Positions 51,026 through 61,192 of a stretch of 64,000 nt of DNA are shown one piece after another. Within the stretch, counting starts at the first letter, position 1. Each line of letters opens with the position of its first letter. The position numbers and the translations under genes were made by a program. Below the pieces are notes generated by a model, which worked only from the letters and a program-made list of their open reading frames with translations, did no database searches and had not been told where the DNA came from. The stretch comes from Burkholderiales bacterium (GTDB taxonomy: Bacteria; Pseudomonadota; Gammaproteobacteria; Burkholderiales; WYBJ01), in assembly GCA_020848435.1 (NCBI GenBank), contig JADLAC010000078.1, forward strand, positions 109,004-173,003, read 5' to 3'.

Positions 51026-52507
51026 GTGAGCCTCGTATCCGGCCGACCGGAGCATCGCCTGCGCCGTCTCGTTCGCTCGTCCTGGCCGAGCGCGGCGTTG
51101 GTCGTGCTCGCCGGCTGTGCGGCGGTCGGACCCGATTACCTCGCGCCGCGCGTGGATGCCCCGAGCGCCTGGCATCGCGTCGACTCCCCCGCACCGACCA
51201 GCACGGGCGAGCAGGCGCAGGACCTGGCGCGCTGGTGGACCCATTTCGCCGACCCGGTGCTAGCCGATCTGGTGGAGCGCGCGCTCATCGCTAGCCCTGA
51301 TGTGCGCACCGCGCAGGCGCGGCTGCGCGAAGCGCGCGCACGCCGTTCGCTCGCCGGGACCGAGCTCTACCCCAGCGCGACCGCAGCGGCATCGGTTTCC
51401 CGTTCGCGCGGCAGCCGCGAAACCGGCGGCGGCAAGCGGGTCGAGCTGTACGAAGCGGGCTTCGACGCGGCCTGGGAGCCCGACATCTTCGGCGGCAGCA
51501 GGCGCGGCGTGGAAGCCGCGCAGGCCGATCTCGAGCAAGCCCTCGCCAGCCTGGAGGCGACGCGGGTATCGCTGGCGGCCGAAATAGCGCTGAATTACGT
51601 CGACGTGCGCGGCTACCAGGCGCGCCTGGACATCGCGCGGCGCAACCTGGCGAGCCAGGCGCAGACGCTGCAACTGACGCGGTGGCGTGCGCAGGCCGGG
51701 CTCGTAGGCGCGCTCGATGTCGAGCAGGCGCGCACGGTGACCGAGCAGACGCGCGCCCTCATCCCGCTGCTGGAAACCGGCCTCGCGCAGGCGCAGGACC
51801 GGATCGCCACGCTGCTCGGCGCGACGCCGCACCTGCTCGGCCCCGAGCTGGTCGCGCCTGGTCCCATCCCCAGCGCGCAGGCGAGGGTCGCGGTCGGCAT
51901 CCCGGCCGAGACCTTGCGCCGGCGCCCGGACGTGCGGGCCGCGGAGCGCCGGGTCGCCGCCGAGACCGCACGCATCGGCCAAGTCGAGGCCGCGCGCTAT
52001 CCGGCGTTCCGTCTCTCCGGCAGCATCGGCCTGGAAGCCTTGAGCCTGGGTGCGCTGGGGGGCAGCGCAGCCCTGGCGCGCTCCTTGGCGGCCGGCGTAT
52101 CGGGGGTGCTGTTCGATGCCGGACGCAGCCGCCATCAGGTCGAAGTGCAAGCGGCGGTGCGCGAGCAGGCGCTGGCGGCCTACGAGTCGGCCGTGTTGAC
52201 CGCCTTGCAGGAAGTCGAGGATGCGCTGGTTGCCTTGAGCAACAGCCGCGAGCGCGAAACGGCCCTGGCCGCCGCGGCCGAGGCCGCGCGCAACGCCGCC
52301 TTGTACGCCCTGCAGCGCTACTCGAGCGGCTTGATCGATTTTCAGGTGGTGCTCGACACCCAGCGCAGCGTGCTGACGGTGGAAGAAAGCGGCGCGCTGG
52401 CAGCCGCGGACAGCGCCGCGGCGCTCATTCGCTTGTACAAGGCGCTCGGCGGCGGCTGGTCGATGAGCGGCGCCGATGCGAGCGTCGGCGCTCTCCCGGC
52501 TCGATGA
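51026..52507 (+). CDS. TolC-like outer membrane efflux lipoprotein (NodT family)
   Basis: The product is 493 residues from a GTG at 51026; the frame continues to 50894. The signal sequence ends in the lipobox VVLAGC, so the mature protein is an outer membrane lipoprotein. Two OEP repeats show the family pattern, PDVRTAQARLREARA and RRRPDVRAAERRVAAE, and long helices follow. It would form the outer channel for the MacA-MacB type pump encoded directly downstream; the adaptor start follows its stop by 1 bp. Confidence 0.92.
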   Translation: MSLVSGRPEHRLRRLVRSSWPSAALVVLAGCAAVGPDYLAPRVDAPSAWHRVDSPAPTSTGEQAQDLARWWTHFADPVLADLVERALIASPDVRTAQARLREARARRSLAGTELYPSATAAASVSRSRGSRETGGGKRVELYEAGFDAAWEPDIFGGSRRGVEAAQADLEQALASLEATRVSLAAEIALNYVDVRGYQARLDIARRNLASQAQTLQLTRWRAQAGLVGALDVEQARTVTEQTRALIPLLETGLAQAQDRIATLLGATPHLLGPELVAPGPIPSAQARVAVGIPAETLRRRPDVRAAERRVAAETARIGQVEAARYPAFRLSGSIGLEALSLGALGGSAALARSLAAGVSGVLFDAGRSRHQVEVQAAVREQALAAYESAVLTALQEVEDALVALSNSRERETALAAAAEAARNAALYALQRYSSGLIDFQVVLDTQRSVLTVEESGALAAADSAAALIRLYKALGGGWSMSGADASVGALPAR

Positions 52508-52508
52508 C

Positions 52509-53810
52509 ATGAGCAGCGAGCCTGCCGGTCCCGACACCCCCTCGCTCCAAGACCTGCTGGGCTTGGGCCGCTCGCGCTCGCGCTGGCGGGCGTGGGCGCC
52601 GTGGCTCCTCGCGCTGCTGCTCGCAACCCTCGCCGGGCTCGGGATCGCGTGGTGGTATGGCAATGAGCGCGAGGCGGCCGCGCCGCGTTTCGTCACCGCG
52701 CGGGTCGAGCGCGGCAGCCTGGTGGCGACCGTCGCGGCCACGGGCAACCTCCAGCCCACCAACAAGGTCGACGTCGGCAGCGAGCTTTCCGGCACCATCG
52801 AGGCGGTGTTGGTGGACGACAACGACCGGGTGAAGAAAGGCCAGGTGCTGGCGCGGCTGGATCGCTCCAAGCTGCGCGACCAGGCCGCCAAGTCGCGCGC
52901 CGCGGCCACCGCCACCGAAGCGAAGGTGCTGCAAACGCAGGCGAGCGTGGAACAGGCGCGCTCCAATCTCGGCCGCTTGCGCGAAGTGGCGCGCTTGAGC
53001 GGCGGCAAGGTGCCCGCCCCGGCCGAGCTCGACACCGCCGAAGCGAACCTGGCCCGAGCCCAGGCCGATGAAGCCGCGGCCCGGGCGGCGGTCGCCGAGG
53101 CGCGCGCCGTGCTGAGCGCCGACGAAACCAATCTGACCAAGGCGCTCATCCGCTCGCCCATCGACGGGGTCGTGCTCATGCGCCGGGTGGAGCCCGGCCA
53201 AACGGTGGCGGCCTCGTTCCAGGCGCCGGTGTTGTTCACGCTGGCCGAGAACTTGTCGCAGATGGAGCTGCAGGTCGATGTCGACGAAGCCGACGTGGGC
53301 CAGGTGAAGGCCGGTCAGAGCGCGACCTTCAGCGTCGACGCCTATCCGGGCCGCGCCTATCCCGCGCGGATCGACCGGGTGGGCTTCGGCTCGCAAGTCA
53401 AGGAAGGCGTGGTGTCGTATCTCACGGTGCTCAGCGTGGACAACGCGGACTTGACGCTGCGCCCGGGGATGACCGCAACCGCGGAGATCGTCACTGCCGC
53501 GCGCGAGAATGTCCTGCTCGTGCCCAACGCCGCGCTGCGCTTCACCCCGCCCGCCCGAGCCGCGGCGAACGACAAGAAAAGCAGCGGCATCGTGGGCAGC
53601 CTCCTGCCCGGTCCGCCGCGCCAGCCCGCCCGCAAGGCGATGCCCGCTGCCACGCCCGGTGCCGAGCGGGTGTGGGTGCTGCGCGCGGGCGAGCCCGTCG
53701 CGGTGCCGGTGAAGACGGGGGTGACCAACGGGCGCGTCACCGAGGTCGTGAGTGGCGAGCTCGAAGCCGGCACGGAAGTGATCGTCGAGGCGCTCGCTTC
53801 CCGCGGATAG
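52509..53810 (+). CDS. MacA-like periplasmic adaptor (HlyD family)
   Basis: The product is 433 residues from the ATG at 52509. One N-terminal membrane helix (about 40-60, WLLALLLATLAGLGIAWWYG) anchors it. A lipoyl/barrel-sandwich domain (VGSELSGTIEAVLVDDNDRV), a coiled-coil hairpin (about 115-215) and beta-barrel domains follow. An insert of about 35 residues, rich in Pro, Lys and Ala, lies near 365-400 before the membrane-proximal domain. It links the inner-membrane ABC transporter to the outer channel. Confidence 0.92.
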   Translation: MSSEPAGPDTPSLQDLLGLGRSRSRWRAWAPWLLALLLATLAGLGIAWWYGNEREAAAPRFVTARVERGSLVATVAATGNLQPTNKVDVGSELSGTIEAVLVDDNDRVKKGQVLARLDRSKLRDQAAKSRAAATATEAKVLQTQASVEQARSNLGRLREVARLSGGKVPAPAELDTAEANLARAQADEAAARAAVAEARAVLSADETNLTKALIRSPIDGVVLMRRVEPGQTVAASFQAPVLFTLAENLSQMELQVDVDEADVGQVKAGQSATFSVDAYPGRAYPARIDRVGFGSQVKEGVVSYLTVLSVDNADLTLRPGMTATAEIVTAARENVLLVPNAALRFTPPARAAANDKKSSGIVGSLLPGPPRQPARKAMPAATPGAERVWVLRAGEPVAVPVKTGVTNGRVTEVVSGELEAGTEVIVEALASRG

Positions 53811-53820
53811 CGCCCTTGCC

Positions 53821-54531
<711 letters not shown>

Positions 54532-54598
54532 CCTGCAACACGCTGCACGCCGCGCGCGAGCCCGACCGATCGCGTCCACGGCACCACCGGACGCTCGC

Positions 54599-55804
54599 AT
54601 GATTTGGAACGCGCTGCTGCTGTCGTTGCGTGAGATCCGGCGCAATCTCACGCGCTCGTTCCTGACGGTGCTCGGCATCATGATCGGGGTGAGCGCGGTG
54701 ATCACCATGGTGACGCTCGGCAACGGCGCCACCCGCGCGGTGCAGGACCAGATCGCGAGCCTCGGCAGCAACCTGATCATCCTGCGGCCCGGGCAGCGCC
54801 TCGGTCCCGGTGGCGGGGTCGGCGCGCCGAATTTCAAGCTCGCCGATGCGCAGGCGATCGAGTCGCAGGTGAGCGGGGTGGAAGCCGTCGCGCCCTCCAT
54901 CGCGCGCAGCGCGACCATCGTACGCATGGCGCGCAACTGGACCAGCAGCGTGACCGGCAGCACCAACGCGTTCTTCGCCACCGGCAATTGGACGCTCGCC
55001 GAGGGGCGTTATTTCAACGACACCGAGGAGCGCGCCGGACGCGCGGTATGCGTGATCGGCGAGACGGTGCGGCGCGAGCTTTTCGGTGCGCAGAGCCCGA
55101 TCGGCGGCGACATGCGCATCAAGCAGTTTTCCTGCGAGGTGATCGGGCTGCTCGCCTCCAAGGGACAATCGACCTTCGGCATGGACCAAGACGACGTGAT
55201 CGTCATGCCGCTGCGAACCGTGCAGCGCCGCTTGACCGGGAGTCAGGACGTGAACTCGATCCGCATCTCGGTGCAGGAAGGCGTCTCGGTCGATCGGGCC
55301 ATGGCGGCCGTGCAGCAGCTCATGCGCGAGCGGCGCAAGATCGGCGCCAACGAGGACAATAACTTCAATCTCATGGACACCCGGCAGATCGCCGAGACGC
55401 TCACCGGCACGACCCGCGTGCTCACCATGCTGCTCGGGGCTGTCGCGGCGGTGAGCCTCATCGTCGGCGGCATCGGTATCATGAACATCATGCTGGTATC
55501 GGTCACCGAGCGCACCCGCGAGATCGGCATCCGGCTTGCCATCGGTGCGCTCGAACGCGACGTGTTGCTGCAATTCCTGATCGAAGCGGTGACGCTCGCC
55601 TGCCTGGGCGGCATCATCGGCATCGTGCTGGCGACCGTCGCGTCCTACCAGCTCGCGCAGATGATGCAGGTGCCCTTCCTGTTCGATGCCCGCATCAACG
55701 TCGTGTCGTTCCTGTTCTCGGCCGCGATCGGCGTCGTCTTCGGCTACTTCCCGGCGCGGCGCGCCGCCCGGCTCGATCCGATCGAAGCGCTGCGGCACGA
55801 GTGA
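54599..55804 (+). CDS. ABC transporter permease, MacB/FtsX type
   Basis: The product is 401 residues from the ATG at 54599. A first membrane helix (about 20-45, RSFLTVLGIMIGVSAVITMV), a large periplasmic domain (about 50-275) and three C-terminal helices form the FtsX/MacB topology, with GGIGIMNIMLVSVTERTREIG in the conserved loop. The tail PARRAARLDPIEALRHE is typical. It would drive tripartite efflux of a macrolide, peptide, lipid or similar substrate. It is the last gene of the four-gene operon. Confidence 0.93.
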   Translation: MIWNALLLSLREIRRNLTRSFLTVLGIMIGVSAVITMVTLGNGATRAVQDQIASLGSNLIILRPGQRLGPGGGVGAPNFKLADAQAIESQVSGVEAVAPSIARSATIVRMARNWTSSVTGSTNAFFATGNWTLAEGRYFNDTEERAGRAVCVIGETVRRELFGAQSPIGGDMRIKQFSCEVIGLLASKGQSTFGMDQDDVIVMPLRTVQRRLTGSQDVNSIRISVQEGVSVDRAMAAVQQLMRERRKIGANEDNNFNLMDTRQIAETLTGTTRVLTMLLGAVAAVSLIVGGIGIMNIMLVSVTERTREIGIRLAIGALERDVLLQFLIEAVTLACLGGIIGIVLATVASYQLAQMMQVPFLFDARINVVSFLFSAAIGVVFGYFPARRAARLDPIEALRHE

Positions 55805-55952
55805 GCCGCGATCGCGGGTGCGTCGCTTGCAGCGCCCTGACCCTTGCCGGACAACGAATGGACTCGCCGAACGGAAACGGCTCGAAGCTCTGAAGCTGTC
55901 GATGACTCGCGAGCCGATGCCTGGCGCGACGAATCGCCCGGCAGAGCTTGGC

Positions 55953-58274
55953 TCACGCCGCGCCGTCGTTGGCCGCCGCCGCGGGCAGATGCAGCGCGAA
56001 GGTCGTGCCGGCGCCGGGCGTGGAGCGAACCGACACGCGGCCATTGTGCTTGCGGATCACCGTGTCGACGATCACCAGCCCGAGCCCGGCTCCCGAAGGC
56101 GTCTCGCGCCCCTCCGAGCGCAGGCGGCGGAAGCGCTCGAACAGCTTGGGCAAGTCCTGGGCCTCGATACCGGGGCCGCGGTCGCTGAGCGCAACGATCC
56201 ACGTCTCGCCCTGGCGCTCGAGCGCAAGCTCGACCTCGCTGCCGCGCGGGGAATACTTGATCGCGTTGTCGAGCAGATTGAGCACCGCCGCCGCGAGCAA
56301 CGCGCGTTCTCCGGCCACCCACGCCTCCTCGGCCTGGAAGCGCAATTCACAACGCATGTCTTTCGCGCGGCACAGCGGCCAAGCTTCGTCGCGCATTTCG
56401 CGACAGACATCGGCGATGTCGACCGCCCGAAAGTGCGTGGGATCGAGGTGATCCGCGCGCGTGAGCGTGACGAATGCGTCGGCCAGCGCCAGCGTGTGGC
56501 GCGCGCTGCGCTCGATCTGGTCGAGGAGCTGTGCTTCGCTGATCGAATCAGGCTGTGAGCGGCGCAGCTCCAGCACCGACAGGATGGCGGCCTGCGGAGC
56601 GCGCAGATCATGCGAAAGGAAGCCGACCGCTTCCTCGCGGGCGCGGGCTGCGGCCTTCAGCGCCGTGACGTCGGTGATGTTGACGATGTGGCCGATGATG
56701 CTCTCGCCGTGGCAGGCGGTCGCCGTGATCAACAGCTCGCGGCCCTGCGCAGTGCGCGCCTCGGCTTGCCGCGGCCCAGACCCTGCGGGCGGCGCGGCGA
56801 GGATCTGCCCAAGCTGCTCGTCGGCGTCACGCAGGCGCGCGAAGACCTCGCGGGCCGACCTCCCCTGGATATCGGCGTCGGTCCCGAGCAGGGCGTGGGC
56901 GCGCGCATTGCACAACACCACCTGCCCGGCGGCATCGAGCACCAACACGCCGTCGGCTTGGAGCGAGATCGCGTCCACGACGAATCGCCGCAACACGTGC
57001 ATGCGCTCGTTCGCCGTGCGCACCGCTTCGATGGAGCGCTGCACGATATCGGCGAGACCCGGCGCCGCGGCAGCCACGGGCAGGTCCCGCAGCGGCAGCG
57101 GATCCGGCTCGGATTGCAGCGTCTTCAGCTCTTCACGCATGAAGCCGAGGCTCGCATCGAGGCGCCGCCAGCTCCACAGGGGGTAGCACGTAAGCACGGC
57201 CGCCAGGGCGCTCGCTGGCGGATACCACAGATGTCCCAGGCGCAGCGCGAGCACGGCGCCGCCCGCGAGCCCCGCGGCGACGCCGAAGGTCGCCAGCAGC
57301 GCACCGCGCGGGCGCAAGACCAGGTAGCTCAGCATGGTGACCAGCACGGCGAGCGGGCCGGCCGCTTGCGCCAGCGCGCTCGGTGGATCCCGAATGTCGA
57401 TGCGCGCGTGCAGCGCATCGAGCACCTGGGCGCTGATCTCGACTCCGGGCATGAGGCGCGACGCGCCCGAAGTCGGTACGGCATAGCCTTCGCCCAGGCC
57501 CGCGGCGGTGGCACCGACCAACACCTGCTTGCCGCGCAGCCGGTCCAGGTCGATGCCGGCCAGCAGCGTGGCTGCCGATATGCGCATGACATGGCCGGGC
57601 GGGCCTGAGAACGGCACGCGGAACCAGTGATCGCGCTGCCACAGCGGCGCTCCCGACGGCGGATGGGTACGGCGCTCGCCAGGCAGCAGCGCGGGCGCGG
57701 AGCCGATCCGTTGCGCCAGCGCGAGCGCGACGTGCGGCATGTCGGGCTGGCTCGGCCCTTCCAGCAGGTACACGCTGCGCACGACGGCGTCCGGATCGAT
57801 TTCGACGTGGACGTGCCCGAGCTGCCCCGCCGCCGCCGCGAACCGCGGCAGGGGCTCGACGAAATGGCGCTCGCCGCTCCATTCGGCCTGAAACGTCGCC
57901 AGCACGCCGCGAGGCAACCGGGCGATCGCTGCGGCGAGCCGCGCGTCGGCGCTCGGATCGAGATCGGGCTCGGTGAGAAGAAGATCGACCCCGACCCCTG
58001 CCGGGCGCCCGGCGGCCACTTGCTCCAACAAGCGCGCGATCACGGGCCGCGGCCAGGGCCAGCGGCCATGGGCGGCGAGACTCGCATCGTCGATCGCGAC
58101 GATGACGATGTCGGCCGGCGGCTCGCGCTGCCACAGCGACAGCGCGGCGTCATAGATGGCGAGATCCATCCGCCATGTCCACTGCTCGCGGAAAGACCAC
58201 AGGCTGAAGAGGACGAGCGCCAAGGCGATGAGTCCCCACTCCAGCCACAACCGCCGAGCGCCGCGCAGCCGCAT
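55953..58274 (-). CDS. CHASE2 domain sensor histidine kinase
   Basis: The product is 773 residues from the ATG at 58274; the frame extends to 58982 without features. An N-terminal helix (about 13-30) leads to a CHASE2 extracellular domain (about 35-300) with VIVAIDDASLAAHGRWPWPR and AGVGVDLLLTEPD. Three membrane segments follow (about 305-385). Then come a PAS-like domain (about 430-530), the DHp helix with His555 in LSHDLRAPQ, and the ATPase domain with NLLDNAIKYSPRG, DRGPGIE and GAGLGLVIV. It probably phosphorylates the response regulator at 60125-60814. It belongs to a block with a LysM/FecR protein. Confidence 0.92.
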   Translation of the reverse strand: MRLRGARRLWLEWGLIALALVLFSLWSFREQWTWRMDLAIYDAALSLWQREPPADIVIVAIDDASLAAHGRWPWPRPVIARLLEQVAAGRPAGVGVDLLLTEPDLDPSADARLAAAIARLPRGVLATFQAEWSGERHFVEPLPRFAAAAGQLGHVHVEIDPDAVVRSVYLLEGPSQPDMPHVALALAQRIGSAPALLPGERRTHPPSGAPLWQRDHWFRVPFSGPPGHVMRISAATLLAGIDLDRLRGKQVLVGATAAGLGEGYAVPTSGASRLMPGVEISAQVLDALHARIDIRDPPSALAQAAGPLAVLVTMLSYLVLRPRGALLATFGVAAGLAGGAVLALRLGHLWYPPASALAAVLTCYPLWSWRRLDASLGFMREELKTLQSEPDPLPLRDLPVAAAAPGLADIVQRSIEAVRTANERMHVLRRFVVDAISLQADGVLVLDAAGQVVLCNARAHALLGTDADIQGRSAREVFARLRDADEQLGQILAAPPAGSGPRQAEARTAQGRELLITATACHGESIIGHIVNITDVTALKAAARAREEAVGFLSHDLRAPQAAILSVLELRRSQPDSISEAQLLDQIERSARHTLALADAFVTLTRADHLDPTHFRAVDIADVCREMRDEAWPLCRAKDMRCELRFQAEEAWVAGERALLAAAVLNLLDNAIKYSPRGSEVELALERQGETWIVALSDRGPGIEAQDLPKLFERFRRLRSEGRETPSGAGLGLVIVDTVIRKHNGRVSVRSTPGAGTTFALHLPAAAANDGAA

Positions 58275-58497
58275 CACGCTTGGGTGCCGCGTGCCGCTGC
58301 CGCCGGAAGCGCGCCCGACGCTCGAACCCGAGCCGCGGCAGCGCTTGACCCGTGGTGCTGACTGCCGGGCGCGCCGGCACTGCGCGGCTGTACACACGCC
58401 ACCGGCGATCGTGCCGCTGCTGCCGGCAACTCGGTGCAGCGCCGAATAAGCCCATGCTTGGCGCACCCGGAGGCAGCCGAGCGCGCGCCGAGCGCCG

Positions 58498-60132
58498 TCA
58501 GAAGATCGAGAGCAGCGGCAGCAGGAAGAGAAAGAGCCATGGGCTGGGCGGGGGCTCGGGCACGTCGATGCGCTGCGTTGCGGTGAACGGACCGACGAAA
58601 CCGTCGGGGTCCGTGGCTTGTACCCGGACGAAATAGCTCCCCGGCTGCGGCCGCGGCAGCGTGATCGTCGGCTGATCGAGCTTGCGCTCCACGTGCATGT
58701 TGGCGAACTGGGCATCGCGCGCCATCTGGAAGAGAAAGCGCTGACCCGGCTCCGCCGCCCAGCGCAGCACGATCTTGTCGTCATCGATCGCGGGCGGCTC
58801 GGGGGCAGCGGGCGGCGGCAGGACTTCGAATGCGGCCGGATCGCTCCATGGGCCGCGGTCGCCGTCCGCGCGCACCGATGCAATCCGCCACGCGTACTTG
58901 CCCGGCGTGAACGCATGCGTGGGAGAGTGGGAGGTTTCGCGCACTTCCGCCGCCTCGACCACGATATTGCGAAACGCCGCATCGGAGGCGACCTGGAGGA
59001 CGTAGTGGTCAGCCTCGGCCGCTGCGGTCCAGCGCAATTGCAGCGTCTGCCCGCGGATTTTGCCGCCGTCCGCAGGCGAGGCGGGGAAGGGCGGTTCGGG
59101 CCGCGCCTTCAGTCGAAACGCGAGCACCGCATCGAGCCCTTCGAGACCCGAGACATCGATGCCGCGCAGGCGTAACGCATACTCGCCATCGGGCAATCCG
59201 ACGAAGCGCAGCTCCGGGCTTTCGGTCACGCTCTCCTGCAGGATCGCCTGGAACGAAACATCGGGCGCCACCTGCGCACGATAGCGCACCGCCGCTGGAA
59301 GGGGCGGCACTCGGAAGCGCACGAGCGGGCGCTCCTGCAGAGCCGGCAAGCCGGCGAGATTCGGCGCCGGCAGCAGCGCAACCGGGGCTGCCACCTGGCC
59401 GGCAGCCGACACGCGCACCCCGAAGCCGGATTTGAGCTCGGTGCCGCCGGCATCGGCGGCCGCGCCCACCACGCCCACCACGCCTTCCAGCACTTCGGCC
59501 AGCGCGTCGCCTTCGAGATCGGCGACCCGGTACTTCGTGCCGCGCACCCCGGCCACGGCGGCGGGCGTCTGGACCTCGAACAACGCACCGGGCTTGCGCT
59601 GTGGTGTGACCGCGTTCTCGACCCGGCCTTGATCGAGCCGTATGCGCGCGCGCGCCGCGCCGCTCGCCTCCAGCGTGCGCAGATACGCCAGCAGCAAGCT
59701 GGTGCGCGGCTGAACGATCACGCTCGCCCCGTCGGCCAATCGCAGGCTGAGCGAGCCGCGCTCGCCGGTCTGTATTCTCGCCCCCTCGGCGAGAGGCTCG
59801 CCTGCCTGCGGCACGCGTCCATCGACGTTGACGTCACCGTCGCTGCGCACCACCAGCGCTTGCGCGGCGGACTGACGCATCCATTCGGCCGGGATGCGCA
59901 GCGTTGCACCGGGCTTGAGGCGCCTGTCGTTGGGCACCCGGTTGAGCGCGCGCAGCTCGCGCCAACGGGCAGATTCGATCATCTGCGAATTGGCGATGCC
60001 GATGAGCGTGTCGCCCTGCTTGATCGTGTAGACGACCTCGTCTCGCGGCGGCGAATCCGCCGCAGCCGCTTGCGCTGCGAGCAAGCAGGCGACGATCGCG
60101 ACCAGCCAATGACCGAGGGCACGCTCACGCAT
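58498..60132 (-). CDS. LysM and FecR domain protein with Fn3-like repeats
   Basis: The product is 544 residues from the ATG at 60132, with CTGGAGAAAG upstream. It has a signal peptide (about 1-25, AAAAD) and a LysM peptidoglycan-binding domain (about 33-83, YTIKQGDTLIGIAN). A FecR domain (about 115-225) has LRLADGASVIVQPRT and VAGVRGTKYRV. Fibronectin-type repeats follow, and a hydrophobic end, LFLFLLPLLSIF, may hold it in a membrane. It overlaps the end of the response regulator gene by 8 bp. FecR-CHASE2 pairs of this kind are common but not understood. Confidence 0.85.
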   Translation of the reverse strand: MRERALGHWLVAIVACLLAAQAAAADSPPRDEVVYTIKQGDTLIGIANSQMIESARWRELRALNRVPNDRRLKPGATLRIPAEWMRQSAAQALVVRSDGDVNVDGRVPQAGEPLAEGARIQTGERGSLSLRLADGASVIVQPRTSLLLAYLRTLEASGAARARIRLDQGRVENAVTPQRKPGALFEVQTPAAVAGVRGTKYRVADLEGDALAEVLEGVVGVVGAAADAGGTELKSGFGVRVSAAGQVAAPVALLPAPNLAGLPALQERPLVRFRVPPLPAAVRYRAQVAPDVSFQAILQESVTESPELRFVGLPDGEYALRLRGIDVSGLEGLDAVLAFRLKARPEPPFPASPADGGKIRGQTLQLRWTAAAEADHYVLQVASDAAFRNIVVEAAEVRETSHSPTHAFTPGKYAWRIASVRADGDRGPWSDPAAFEVLPPPAAPEPPAIDDDKIVLRWAAEPGQRFLFQMARDAQFANMHVERKLDQPTITLPRPQPGSYFVRVQATDPDGFVGPFTATQRIDVPEPPPSPWLFLFLLPLLSIF

Positions 60133-60814
60133 CGACTTTCTCCAGGCGATAGCCATAGCTGTAGACGGAGCTGAGCCGCACCCCGTTGTGGGCGCCGAGA
60201 TCGAGCTTGCTGCGCAGGCGGCTCATGTGGGTGTCGATCGTGCGCGTCACGACATCGGCGTTGCGCCCCCAGATGCGTTCGAGGATATGGCCGCGCGAGA
60301 GCACCCGCCCGCGCTCGCGAAAGATGAACAGCGCGAGATCGAACTCCTTGTCCGTGAGCTCCACTGCGCGACCATGCAATTCCACGCGCCGGGCCTTCAC
60401 GTCGAAGCGATAGGGCGCCAGCTCGAAGCCCGACTCGCTCGCCAGCTCCGAATGCGCGCGACGGTACACGGCGAGCGCGCGCGCCACGAGCTCGCGCCTG
60501 CGCACCGGCTTGACGAGGTAATCATCCGCCCCGCACGAGAGCGCCTCCACGATCGCGTTCTCGCTATGCTGCGCGGTCACGAAGATCACGGGCACGGTGC
60601 TGCGCAGGCTGTTGCGCACCCACGCCAGCACTTCGGGGCCGCTCATGTCGGGGACGTTCCAGTCGAGCAGCAGCAGGTCGTAGGTCTCGCGGCCAAGATT
60701 TCTTACCAGCGCCTTGCCGGACTCGAACGCATGGCAATCGTGACCTGCGTCGGCGAGCCAGCGCGCCAGCACCTGGGCCTGGTTGGTATCGTCTTCGAGT
60801 ATGGCCGTACGCAT
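60125..60814 (-). CDS. Response regulator, OmpR family
   Basis: The product is 229 residues from the ATG at 60814; 60820 is an alternative. The receiver domain has EDD at 7-9, phosphoacceptor Asp51 in LLLDWNVPDMSG, Thr in FVTAQ and Lys in VKPVRR. The winged-helix domain contains LTDKEFDLALFIFRE and TRTIDTHMSRLRSKL. It is divergent from a soluble histidine kinase gene and overlaps the LysM/FecR gene, followed by the CHASE2 kinase. Either kinase could be its partner. Confidence 0.92.
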   Translation of the reverse strand: MRTAILEDDTNQAQVLARWLADAGHDCHAFESGKALVRNLGRETYDLLLLDWNVPDMSGPEVLAWVRNSLRSTVPVIFVTAQHSENAIVEALSCGADDYLVKPVRRRELVARALAVYRRAHSELASESGFELAPYRFDVKARRVELHGRAVELTDKEFDLALFIFRERGRVLSRGHILERIWGRNADVVTRTIDTHMSRLRSKLDLGAHNGVRLSSVYSYGYRLEKVDA

Positions 60815-61192
60815 GAGCATGTTGGCCGTGAGCGTCGCTGGGCCGGCGCTCGAGAGGCGCGGCGTCTCATGACCGGGATCGCGCTGGTCGCCTGGGGGGC
60901 GAGGCGAAGTGTCGTGCGAGTCCACTTGGCTGTCAATCCACTTTGCAGTCAATCACGCCTACGCTGCGAGAATGCCCATCGTTACACGATGTGCGCCGGG
61001 GACGGCTGCGCGCTCTCGAATCCCCGCGGTGATCGCAAAGCAGGCGCCGGTCACGGCGCCAAGGTCTGTGCTTGGATTCATTGTCGCCGAACGCAGCGAC
61101 ACCGAATGTCAAACCTTGTTACGCGACTGAAGAGGCGCGCGAGTGCTTTTCTAGAATTCGTCGCGTCCCTCGGAATCGACAGGAGAGCGAAC
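60815..61192. other. 378-bp divergent gap with a 16-bp tandem repeat
   Basis: The region lies between the response regulator (minus) and the soluble kinase (plus), so it should hold both promoters. CCACTTGGCTGTCAAT (60922-60937) and CCACTTTGCAGTCAAT (60938-60953) are adjacent direct repeats matching at 14 of 16 positions. They may be sites for the OmpR-type regulator. Nothing else was recognised. Confidence 0.5.

Noticed and set aside
60938..60953. Copy of the GTTGCAGTCAA repeat upstream of the soluble kinase gene
   Set aside because: Only TTGCAGTCAA is shared, without the GTCTTGCACG part. It is better explained as half of the local tandem repeat.
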